The position numbers and the translations under genes were made by a program. From Deroplatys truncata (Eukaryota > Arthropoda > Insecta > Mantodea > Mantidae), in assembly GCA_030765065.1 (NCBI GenBank), contig CM060983.1:51086067-51150066 (forward strand): a DNA stretch of 64,000 nucleotides. Reading direction: 5' to 3'. Positions 55,500-64,000 of the stretch are shown piece by piece. The stretch's first letter is position 1. The number at the start of each line of letters is the position of its first letter. The notes under the pieces are model-generated. The model was not told the origin of the DNA. It was given only the letters and a program-made list of their open reading frames with translations, and did no database searches.

Positions 55500-57097
55500 A
55501 GAGTATGCACAACTGTGTGTACGAGCGACGTGTCTCTGATTAAGATGCACGCCTATTTATTGGAGTATACTCGTGGTGGGAGAGTATAACTCGCAGTATG
55601 TCCGATATATTAATATATATGAATTAATATATGAACTATGGTGATACTGATAATTATCTTGTGTTTTAGTTGTTACTCTTAAAGTGTTATTTTTATATCT
55701 TGCCACGGCTGCTGTTATTTCGGATTTTGATAGAGCTTGTTTAACTTTGCAGGGTGTGATACGGGAAGGAAGATAATAAGTAACAACTCTAACAATAGAT
55801 TAAGTCATGAAGAACACTATGCTTTAATGGCACACGCATTTACTGTTTTAGTAAGAAGCTACACAGTTACTTAGTTGGAGCTGTAGAACGGTCGAGCCCC
55901 ACCACGTTCGGGCGCCAAACTTGCGGTCGCTGAGCAATCACGTATGAGTGCTCTAGAAATACTGGTAGTATTTATCACACGTTCCTATGGACATTTAAAT
56001 CGATAACATGTCAACGTTCCTACTACATTATGAGAAGTAACTGATAACACCTGCTTCGGAGAGCTTAAATGAATGTTATTCACATCGCATCACTTTATAC
56101 GCAACCGCCTTGGCTGATGGGGACGCTACAACTAACTTCGCTGCACATAAACATTTTAAACATATTCTTCCTTAAAATTTCATTGTCTGTCTTCGTTCAG
56201 CTTGGAACATTCTAGAAGACTTACCAGGCTATTGTTCGTTGTTTGCAAATATGTGACCTCTCTACAAAAATATGTTGTGCTCGCTTGTCACCTTTTCTAT
56301 TTCACAAAGACTCAAGCTCTGGCTTTTATGACTTTTCCGTACAAGTCCTTTTTGCCTGGGCCCTAATTCTAACACAAAGATATGTTTGTCGGCTTTTAAC
56401 AAGGGTTCCACACCTAAACACTTGCACATACATAAAACTTATGCCTTAACTTCTATTTATATAAGCAGTATTTTGCTTATTAATACCATTTAACATTATA
56501 ATTGACATTACTATATATACATGGTATACATAGCCATAGTTACTGTCTCATTATTAATTTTAGCTGCATATACATATTTTTCTCCCACCAACCTGATTTT
56601 CTACGCGCTGCCAATCTTCAATTCTTACGTGCTCTTACATCTTTGACTGTGTTACTAACTGAAGCTGGCTAAATTTTCAGAACTACAAGTGCCTTTCTCT
56701 TTTCCACAATTCTGCCCACGTGACAGCTAACGTACTGAGCTTATAACCTAACTGAATTCCCGAAATCCTTAAGCTAATGCGTTCCCTACTCTCGGTTGTA
56801 GCTAATGTCTTTAGCTAACCTGACTTCCTAATTACCTTCGTCTTTCCAGAAAAACATTTCAACTCAAACTTGTTACATTACACTCGTACATTGATTTAAT
56901 ACACGGAAATTTATTGCAATTATTTCTCTATCTTACTATCATTTTTATTTAATTATTTTTATGTGCCCGCCTATAATTACGATGTAAACACACACAAGTG
57001 TTCTCTCTTCATAATATTAATATAGATAACATATGATAATACTGTTTGATGGGTATTTTCAGTAAAAGTGTCTGGTAGTTGGAACGTTTACCCTACA
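55500..57097 (-). mobile_element. LTR-like fossil block
   Basis: On the minus strand the right border reads TGTAGGGTAAACGTTCCAAC. A TATA-type promoter (TATATAAATAGAAG) lies near 56455. A TTTGGCGCCCGAACGTGG segment at about 55899-55920 resembles a primer-binding site of tRNA-Lys type or the similar motif near the ends of the five solo LTRs. It interrupts an old HINE-like copy. No coding domains were seen, and the left border and target duplication could not be fixed, so the extent is approximate. Old by appearance. Confidence 0.45.
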
Positions 57098-57619
57098 TAA
57101 AATAATTATATTACAATACTCCCATGATAGATGTATGTTTTTCTTCAGTTTTTGTGTACGCAATCTCGATATTCTATTTGATAAAAGGTCGATCAGTTAT
57201 TTCTCGTGAGATCCTGGCTAATGCATGCACGCTTAATTTGTTTACAGCCAAATACAATTACCTAATGGAAGCTATTTTTTTGTGAATATTTATTGTGAAA
57301 TACACTAAGAGAATAGAAAAGTGTGCTTTTATATAATTAGTACCCACAATTCCTTCCTCCCTGGAATTGCCATAAAACACTAATGGAAGTCAAGTAAATA
57401 TTCGATTTTGGTTGTTTTTCTTTTCGTTTATTTCTTTTTCTCTGCTTTTAGCAGCTTGTTATAATAACCAAATGAATCTGTAGCTCTGCTCGCGGTATTA
57501 CGTCAAATGCAGAGATTCTCCTTTCTCTCTCTCTCTATTTCTCTTATGTATCATTCTCTCTCCTTCCATCGACCTCATCCTTTTCTCAACGTATAAAACT
57601 TCGCCTCTTGAATTAGGCC
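57098..57619. other. No gene; old HINE-like scrap and (CT)n
   Basis: CAGTTATTTCTCGTGAGATC near 57191 belongs to the HINE-like family. A (CT)n run lies at about 57523-57540. The rest is unassigned. Confidence 0.4.
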
Positions 57620-58042
57620 ACTGGGCTGTGGCTTCTAGAGTATGAATCGTACCATCTTTTCCTTGGTCTTACTGGGCTTCTCTGCCCTTTTGGAATATTA
57701 TCTCCAGATATCCTTACAGTTCTATCAGGTACCACTCTTGAAATATGATCATTTCATTCCTCTCTTGTTTTCTCTGTCTATTCCACAATTCTTTATTCTT
57801 CATTTATCCCCAATGTTTCATTCCTGTTTCTATCAGCTTTATTACCCCCACTTATTTTTTAGGTTTTTCATTTCTATTACTTCTATTAATTTCTTTGTCG
57901 TTACAGTATCTGCTCTAGTTTCGGATGAGTATGTTAATGTTAGTCTAATGACAATATTATAAATCCTTACCTTAGGTTCGGTATCTAGATATTTATTTTT
58001 CCATATAACATCGTTCAAGAAACCAACACATAGTTTGCATTT
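57620..58042 (-). pseudogene. LINE ORF2 C-terminal part, minus strand
   Basis: From 58030 downward the minus strand gives VGFLNDVIWKNKYLDTEPKV and RIYNIVIRLTLTYSSETRAD, then TKKLIEVIEMKNL. This is the thumb/connection region of a LINE polymerase (usual form WRNKYMxxExKVRIYKTxxRPxxTYxxET). After decayed frames, PKGQRSPVRPRKRWYDSY appears at about 57650-57735, the GKRxxGRPRKRWxD motif near many LINE C-termini. It lines up with the YADD fragment at 60185-60478 as the same element, separated by a HINE-like copy and a mariner. Confidence 0.75.
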
Positions 58043-58043
58043 A

Positions 58044-58891
58044 TTACTTTCTCTACTACGCATAGTAAGTAGGGGAAGTATTGTATTCCACCAAAAAATT
58101 CGATACCGAGATTTCACAGGAAATATATGTTTTGAGACCCCTGAATCCAAAAAAAAGCATTTTTGGAAACATGTCCGTGTGTGTGTCTGTCTGTGAAGAG
58201 CATAACTCAAAAACGAACAGTCTGATAAACACCAAACTTGGTATTTAGGTTCAGTATCTTCCAGAGATACGACACGAAGGTTTTCAAGAAAATCCCCCAC
58301 CCCAGATTACCCTTTACATGGAACATTTTTCGAAAATTTTAATTTTCTCAAAAATGGCTCTAACGATTTTGATTAAAATATCATATGTTTAAGATATTTT
58401 CATGATAAATGAAATGTATATCTCGAATTTTCTGGGAATGTCTCCAAAAGTATTCTTCATTGCGATCGACTTGTGCATAACTGGTAAACCATAAGAGATA
58501 GACAAAATGTTACTACGCAAAAAATGTAGATCGCGTTAAAATAAGCAATTTATGTCATATACATTTTTGTTTTTGTTGAGTGAGCCATTTTCGAGATATT
58601 GCTTGTTATTCCCTTAAATTTTCCAATACTTATACTTTTTCTCAAATTCGTTATTCATTTTTTTTGTCTGGTAATGCAAAGATAATGGAATACTCCACAT
58701 AGCAACCACGTCTTAAAACATTTGACTATCGCTTAAAGCCTACCATATTCCCCTTGCATCCACAAGAAAATTAGCAATAAGATTAACATCTCGATATCTC
58801 GATTAACATGAAGCATATGGAGAAAGCGTTTGTAAAAATAGTTAGTACAAGAGTAGAAAAAGTCATGTGAGTGCAACAGATCAGATTTTTT
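58044..58891 (-). mobile_element. HINE-like element, young full copy
   Basis: From TTACTTTCTCTACTACGCAT to GTGAGTGCAACAGATCAGAT, with the GT tract at about 58171-58192 and all standard blocks. It lies between the LINE C-terminal part and the mariner 3' end, against an A/T-run. Confidence 0.9.
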
Positions 58892-60125
58892 AAAAACAAA
58901 CAAAACATAGTTGCACGAAAAACTTTATTGGCAACAAGTACAGGCAATGTTTGAGCTATTTTTCGACATAGTCACCACAAGAATTGAGACACTTGTCACA
59001 TCGTGGAGTCAACCTTTGTATTCCTGTGTCGTGAAGTCTGCCGCCTATGAATGGTATGACAGTCGTGTTCAGCTCTTCGTCGTTGTCAAAAGGCTGACCG
59101 GGGGACAAGAATTTCTTGAGGTGCAAGAAAAGATGGAAATTGCTAGGAGCAATATTAGGCTGTATGGTGGATAATCAAACAGCTCCCAGACGAACTCCTG
59201 CAGAACAGTTGTTGCGCACCGAGCCGTATGTGGACGAGCATTGTCATGGAGCAGCACAACATCTGCAGTAAGCATTCCACGTCTCTTGTTTTGAATGGCA
59301 CGTCGAAATTTCCGCAGTGTTTCATAGTAACCGTCCACTGTTTCACTTCTGTGCAGGAAGTCAATGAGCAGAATGCCCTTCCTGTCCCAGAACACCGTGC
59401 ACATCACTTTCTGCACCGACACAGTCTGTTTGAATTTCGTCTTGACCGGTGATCCACTGTGACGTCAATGCATTAACTGCTGCTTGATTTCCGGGGTAAA
59501 GTGCGAAATCCACGTCTCATCGTTCGTGAGGATGCTGTCGAGGAACTCGTCACCGTCATCATGATACCGCTGCAGAAATGTCAGTGCTGCTCCTAAGCGT
59601 TTCGTTTTGTGCTCGGGTGTCAGGCACCCACCTGAACAACAGGTGCTTAGTGGCAATTTCATGCAGCAAGGATCGCGATATCTGCGGAAAATGGCTACTG
59701 AGCGACGGCTCTGCACGATGCGCGGCCGCACCAGCTCAACAAGGTCATCATTGATGAGGGACGGTCGCCCATTGTGCTCTTCAGCATGGACACTTTGACG
59801 ACCTTCGGAAAACTGCCAGCGACGCACCATCTGTTTGCTCATGATGTTTGGCCCGTAGACCTGACAAACCTGACGATCAATTTCAATCGGCGCTATGTTT
59901 TGTGCAGTAAGGAACTTTATCACTAACCGAATCTCGCAGGCGACAGAAGAATGAATAAGAGCCACCATTTCGGGCCACTGCTGCCGCGCTACTGGCACCA
60001 GTCGGGTTCTGTCCAGCCGGCATATTGTTGATACGTCACAGATCTGCTACGCATGCGCAATTTTCCCGGCTAGATAAGTTTACTTGGAAACAAAGTCGCG
60101 AAACTTACTTTCTGGAAGCGCCTCG
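58892..60125 (-). mobile_element. Mariner, cecropia/SETMAR-like, nearly full, broken
   Basis: The right terminus reads, on the minus strand, CGAGGCGCTTCCAGAAAGTA next to TA (60126-60127). The left terminus is missing where the HINE-like copy abuts. The minus-strand ORF 59465-59998 starts with a helix-turn-helix domain (IEIDRQVCQVYGPNIMSKQM, VRRWQFSEGRQSVH) and ends with the first catalytic Asp in TNDETWISHF. After a frame change, 59069-59422 contains VMCTVFWDRKGILLIDFL and the second Asp in LLHDNARPHTA. The third Asp block (usually YSPDLAPCD) has decayed to YPPYSLILLLAIS. At least one frameshift and the lost end make it inactive. Confidence 0.9.
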
Positions 60126-60184
60126 TAGTAGTACTGATTATTTACACTGCTTAATATTTAAAGCTTATTACTTGTTGTATTATA

Positions 60185-60478
60185 CTATTTTCAATTAACA
60201 ATTTTGGTTTCTTACTAATTGTCATTGATTTGGTTTTATTAGCTCAAACTTCCACACCAAAACTATTTCAACTTAAGGATACTTGGTATAGAAGTCTTCG
60301 TAAATTATCCTCATTATCCGAGAGCAATACTATATCATCCGCATAGAAAACTATATTTATCTGTCTAGTTTCCATTTGGTAACCTTGTTTCTATTTCACT
60401 TCTTTCATGTTTTTAAACATAACAATGTTGATAAATAGTGGGCTTAGCGTATCTCCCCCTGCTTCTTCGCGAATACTT
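60185..60478 (-). pseudogene. LINE reverse transcriptase palm fragment (YADD)
   Basis: The minus-strand reading GGDTLSPLFINIVMFKNMKE, then INIVFYADDIVLLSDNEDNL with the catalytic YADD codons at 60335-60346, then RRLLYQ and ANKTKSMTISKK. These are the conserved RT domains with QGDTLSPLLF, YADDIVLLS and NKTKVM. Several stops are present. Following the minus strand, LIENSIIQQVISFKY reaches the mariner border at 60127, and the thumb region continues at 58030. RNase H or endonuclease domains are not visible. Confidence 0.8.
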
Positions 60479-60724
60479 AAAACGTTTAAATAGGTATAAG
60501 AAAAAAGTGAAACAGTACACAAACCTATGCATTTTCCTTATGTTTGTAGTCTGATCGGAACTATATTGTTTCTCATGGTAACTTGTTCACATCCACGATT
60601 AATGGTAACGACAAATTTCTATAACTTCTTAAGCATTCATCTCATCAATTGTTGTAATAATTCATAATACATAATGCTCGTAGTTCCCAAGATCCTAGCA
60701 TGGTACTTCTGCTGTTACCGATCA
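60479..60724. other. No gene recognised
   Basis: May include more upstream LINE sequence, but I find no readable motif. Confidence 0.3.
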
Positions 60725-61010
60725 TCTGAGCCCCTCCCGAAAGGGAGTTATTCGGATTGGGTTGGACTCGGTGGAGCATTGGTTTCCAAAATCCATAGGA
60801 GATCGTTTAAGCCTGGGCGGTGATACCGCGGCGCGGTAATGAGACGTCTCAATCTCCTCCGGTACCAACCTGGAGAGCTGGAAGAGATGGTTTGCTATTT
60901 TACTATTGGCCCTACCGAGGTTTTTTAGTAATCTTCTCTCTGGGGTTGAAGCGCATAAGTGGCGTACCCTGCGGTGGAGGGAGACCTTTTTAGATAACCA
61001 GGTATTAGCC
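60725..61010 (-). repeat. GC-rich unclassified repeat, copy 2
   Basis: The reverse complement matches 42960-43215: TACGCCACTTATGCGCTTC, AAAAACCTCGGTAGGGCC, CTCTCCAGG, TACCGGAGGAGATTGAGACG and CGAGTCCAACCCAATCCGAA. It ends at a TTATTCGGATTGGG edge on the left. With copy 1 it defines a family of unknown class. Confidence 0.55.
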
Positions 61011-61039
61011 TAATGGAAAAACCTACGAAAAATAAATTT

Positions 61040-61313
61040 AAATTGAGTTTTATTTATGGACGCTCTTTAACTACTATGGTCCTTAGCGTCCCATTCTACA
61101 GACCGGTAATTTTGCTCAGAGGCCTCTTTATCAGGCTTGAGGTTCTTTTACGTGCCGTAAATCTACGACACGGGACCACCGGCTTTACTTCTCTTCCGAA
61201 GGAAGCCGTGCTAAGGACTTTTACGCCCGCAAAAATCCATCGCCCCCCGCCGAGTTTGAATCCGCGACCTTGGGAACTAGAGGCTTGCACGGTACCACTA
61301 GTCCACGGAGGAC
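61040..61313 (-). mobile_element. SINE-A copy, full length, minus strand
   Basis: The tail is at the left (GAGTTTTATTTATGGACGCT), CGTGCCGTAAATCTACGACA is at the centre, the reversed B box GAGTTTGAATCCGCG is near 61250-61263, and the reversed A box region CACTAGTCCACGGAGGAC is at 61297-61314. It is one of the best preserved copies. Confidence 0.9.
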
Positions 61314-61324
61314 AGGGCCACTCG

Positions 61325-61525
61325 GTTAAACTAAGTTTTATTTGTGCACACTCTTTAACTACTGTGATCCTTGGAGCGTTCCATTCTATATTGGGCGTGA
61401 AAGAACGGAAAGTTTGTTCAGAGGCCTCTTTATCAGGCTTGAGGTTCTTTTAGGTGCCATAAATCTGTGACGCCGGATCATCGGCTTTAGCTCCCTTTCA
61501 AAGGAAGCCATGCTAAGCATTTGGT
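61325..61525 (-). mobile_element. SINE-A copy, truncated, minus strand
   Basis: A second copy directly upstream of the head of the previous one: TAAGTTTTATTTGTGCACAC, TATTGGGCGTGAAAGAACGG, GGTGCCATAAATCTGTGACG and CATGCTAAGCATTTGG. The promoter half is missing, so two SINE-A units lie in tandem. Confidence 0.8.
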
Positions 61526-62104
61526 TGGCGCCTTTTCCTGGTCATAGGAGGGATAGGATCCTCCAAATGATGATGGAAAATTTAAGCTCTAAACATCAGG
61601 ACGGTATGAGGGATTAAGGGGAAGGAAGAGGCAAAGGGAGAAAACTTTGGTTGAAGGTGTAATGAGTCCAACAAGCAAATACGTTTGTAGAACACCTTTA
61701 ACACTTCGTTTTCATTTCAAAACTAAGCTTTTTCCCCAAAAATGATATTGTGCATGTTAATTTTTATCTGGGAAACGTAGAAACGCCACAGTATGCAAGA
61801 TATCCTGTTGAAATTTATATTCACTTATTACACACAACAACATAATGCTTTTGCCACGTTTCAAAATTCTAGCTTGTGTGATTATTTAAATATTAATTTT
61901 TTATTGTGTGCATTCATCGTTTAAAAAATACTCAACACGATGCATTTTTAAAAACATTCGCATAAAAAATTCAGTTTTTGTAGTAAATGAGTTTACAAAC
62001 TATACATTAATCCTTAAATTATTATTGTAAAATATCCTTTTGTACTCTTCAATGGTTTTGGTATTTGAAAGTTAATACTGCGTTTCACAAAATTGAAGCA
62101 TTAT
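61526..62104. other. No gene recognised
   Basis: AT-rich spacer. A TGGTTGGCGCCTTTTCCTGG segment near 61523 could be another SINE body. No ORF of interest. Confidence 0.35.
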
Positions 62105-62545
62105 TTTTAAAAAAACCTAAACCTTATTTTTCTTTCTACTACATTGTGATTCAAATAAACCTTTGCAGAAATACCTACATTACACATATCGTTATAGATA
62201 CAAAGGGATTGGCGATAGTCAAATGTTTAAGAACTGGACGCTATGTGCTGCTCTTAAAATTCCATACTGTTTCCATGAAATCGTGAGAAACAACTGAATG
62301 TAGAAAGGACTGAAGAGAATGACCAAATAATGAACAATTCGAAATTGTGGCTTACGCCACAAAAACCCTATTTGAAATAAATTGCGTGTTTTAAAAGGGA
62401 TCTACATTTTTGTGTAGTACGTTTTCATCTATCTCTTAATGTTTACCAGTTATGCAAGATTATACAAAATTCCTTCCGAATGAAGAGGACTTCATAGACT
62501 ATTCCTAGAAAATTCAAGATATACATTTTATTTGTAAAGTAAATA

Positions 62546-63345
62546 TAAGGGTCATTCAAATGAAACCGATCACTTGTGTAAAGTAACGGTATCGATTTTA
62601 TTAACTCAAAAATAGTCGCCAAAACTGTTGGCACATTTATCTCATTACGACACCGGCCGGTCGATTCCATATTTGAAGAAGCTAGTAGGCTGCTGACGGA
62701 TCCAGGCCTGGACCCATTCACACACTTCGTCGTCCGTTGTGAATCGATTTCCGCGAATAGCTTGTTTCAGAGGTCCATAAACATGAATGTCACACGGTGA
62801 AAGGTCTGGACTGTACGGTGGAGTTCTAGCGTTTCCCATCGAAACTGCTGCAATGTCGTCTTCACCACATTAGCAGTGTGTGGGCGGGCATTATCATGCA
62901 GGAGAATAACGCTATTGGACAGCATGCCTGGGCGTTTCGACTTGGTGGCTCGTCTAAGGTTCTGTAAAGTGGCTTGATAACGCTGGGCATTGATGGTGGT
63001 TCCCCGTTCCAGGAACTCGACATGCAGTGGGCCCTTGTGGTCAAAAAAGGACATCATGACCTTACCAGAACTGGTGTGCACGGCCTTTGATTTCTTTGGA
63101 GGTGGTGAAGTCGCATGTTTCCACTGCTTGCTCTGACTCAGTCCTCGTTGTTCCTGCTTACTCGCCTTCATGTTCAGTAGCGGACGATAACTTGTGTGAC
63201 CACCTTCTCTTCGGCGTGAAACCACACTGTCGCTATGCAACGTCAAACGTTGCACACGCTGTAGTCGCTCTACCAATAGATGGTGCCACCTTACGTGTAG
63301 TGCAAAGTTAGACGTACTGACCAGGTTTCATTTGAATGCCCCTCA
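62546..63345 (-). mobile_element. Defective mariner (800 bp) with TIRs
   Basis: Inverted termini (left TAAGGGTCATTCAAATGAAA, right, read in reverse, TGAGGGGCATTCAAATGAAA) are flanked by TA at 62544-62545 and 63346-63347. The minus-strand ORF from 63276 holds KVMMSFFDHKGPLHVEFL, the second Asp in ILLHDNARPHTANV and, in another frame at 62645-62839, the third Asp in PPYSPDLSPCDIHVYGPLKQ. The DNA-binding domain and first Asp are missing. Its terminal repeats differ from the other four mariner/Tc1 elements here. Confidence 0.9.
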
Positions 63346-63506
63346 TATCTTTAATGTATAGTATTTTAATCCAAATTTTTAAGAGCTATTTTTTAAAAAG
63401 TCAAAATTTTTGAAAAATGTTTCATGTAAAGGATAGTTGGGGAATTTTCTTGAAAATCCTCGTGTCGTATCTTTGAAAGGTACTAAATCTAAATACCAAG
63501 TTTGGT

Positions 63507-63941
63507 CGTATAGTCAACTGAAAAATTCAATGCCACAGCCTGTATTTAAACACGGTTCTCCCGCTCTCCGTGCAGTTACTCTAACCATTGAGCTACTGTG
63601 ACAACACGGCGGTGCTGGGTGTTTATGGGTTTCTTAAGGTTTTATTATATTATTAAAGTACTTACGATTGCAGGCCGCCACTGAAATTGTCATCTCGAGT
63701 GAGATGCCCTCGTGGTCTGTCTGGGAAAGAACTTGAGTCAGTTGGGGAACTCAATGTCCCACCGGCACGTCACAGTAGCTCAATGGTTAGATCAAACTCA
63801 CGGAGAGCGGGAGAATCCTGTTCAAATCCCGGCTGTGGCATTTATCAGTTGACTCTATATTAAAACTTGCCAAAACAAGGCTAAGGTCTCTAAAATGTAT
63901 AATTAATTTCAACTAGTTATGTATATATAAAAAAAGTAGTT
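63507..63941. mobile_element. SINE-D inverted dimer with one 11-bp target duplication
   Basis: Two tRNA-like heads face outward in opposite senses. The left one is reversed (A box reading TAGCTCAATGG on the minus strand, 63585-63595). The right one is forward (A box TAGCTCAATGG 63776-63786, B box TGTTCAAATCC 63819-63829). A spacer with TCTCGAGTGAGATG separates them. The single duplication CCAAGTTTGGT at 63496-63506 and 63942-63952 bounds the whole, so both units entered as one event. Confidence 0.85.
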
Positions 63942-64000
63942 CCAAGTTTGGTATTTATCCATCTTCTCATTTTTGAGTTGTGCTATTCATAGACACAGAC

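Larger units (their letters stand above)
62105..64000 (+). mobile_element. HINE-like element, old copy with mariner and SINE inside
   Basis: Old plus copy with TAACCTTTGCAGAAATACCT-like, GTTTAAGAACTGGACGCTAT, GTGTAGTACGTTTTCATCTA and CTATTCCTAGAAAATTCAAG blocks. It is interrupted by a mariner (62546-63345) and by a SINE-D dimer (63507-63941), resumes at TTCCAAGTTTGGTATTTATC and continues to the window edge in its CA tract. Confidence 0.8.

Noticed and set aside
57642-57962. 106-codon hydrophobic frame on the plus strand
   Set aside because: It is antisense to the LINE C-terminal fragment, and its hydrophobicity follows from the T-rich complement of A-rich LINE codons.

Overview
The window is eukaryotic and reads as intergenic, transposon-saturated DNA from an animal with a large genome. 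Mariner and Tc1 transposases, several tRNA-headed SINEs and LINEs with CPLC-type C-termini point to an arthropod, most likely an insect. A hemimetabolous lineage (cockroach, termite, stick insect or orthopteran type) is my inference from the SINE style only. I found no convincing host exon, no intact protein gene, no functional tRNA or rRNA gene and no CRISPR. Most open frames are short and belong to repeats or to chance.

The dominant component is one non-coding interspersed family, full length about 850-890 bp, present in both orientations more than twenty times. There is a young, mutually similar set and an older, diverged set. It has no conventional terminal inverted repeats. It carries a short 12-bp inverted motif offset from its two ends, a 3' hairpin, a GT/CA-rich internal tract, and it inserts into A/T runs without an obvious target duplication. 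I interpret it as a Helentron-type non-autonomous element (HINE or DINE-like). In the entries it is called the HINE-like family, and its 5' end is the end reading TCTGATGTGTTACACTCACA.

Inserted in and around these copies are other repeats. There are five mariner/Tc1 elements of different subfamilies, four of them 800-882 bp deletion derivatives with both terminal repeats and TA duplications. A further IS630-like transposase remnant and a C-terminal DDE remnant are present. Five solo LTRs of one LTR-retrotransposon lineage each have TG...CA ends and perfect 4-bp duplications. tRNA-derived SINEs of four types (here A to D) are scattered throughout. LINE fragments include a gag-like ORF1 with zinc knuckles, two CPLC C-termini and a reverse transcriptase with YADD. 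Two fragments carry hammerhead-ribozyme-like motifs of Penelope type.

Layout: 0-5 kb, mariner, SINE and an expanded GTAACTAGTTAC satellite. 5-10 kb, a 5'-truncated LINE whose 3' end has become a 1.5-kb satellite, then a LINE ORF1. 10-22 kb, solo LTRs, HINE-like copies and a LINE 3' half. 22-38 kb, dense nested HINE-like copies. 39-46 kb, transposase remnant, SINEs, a GC-rich repeat and a mariner. 46-55 kb, HINE-like copies split by solo LTRs, plus a Tc1 element. 55-64 kb, an LTR-like block, a LINE split by a mariner and a HINE-like copy, and a SINE inverted dimer. Since nothing here is a working gene set, the relationships are those of insertion order: old HINE-like copies were hit by LTR, SINE, mariner and young HINE-like insertions.
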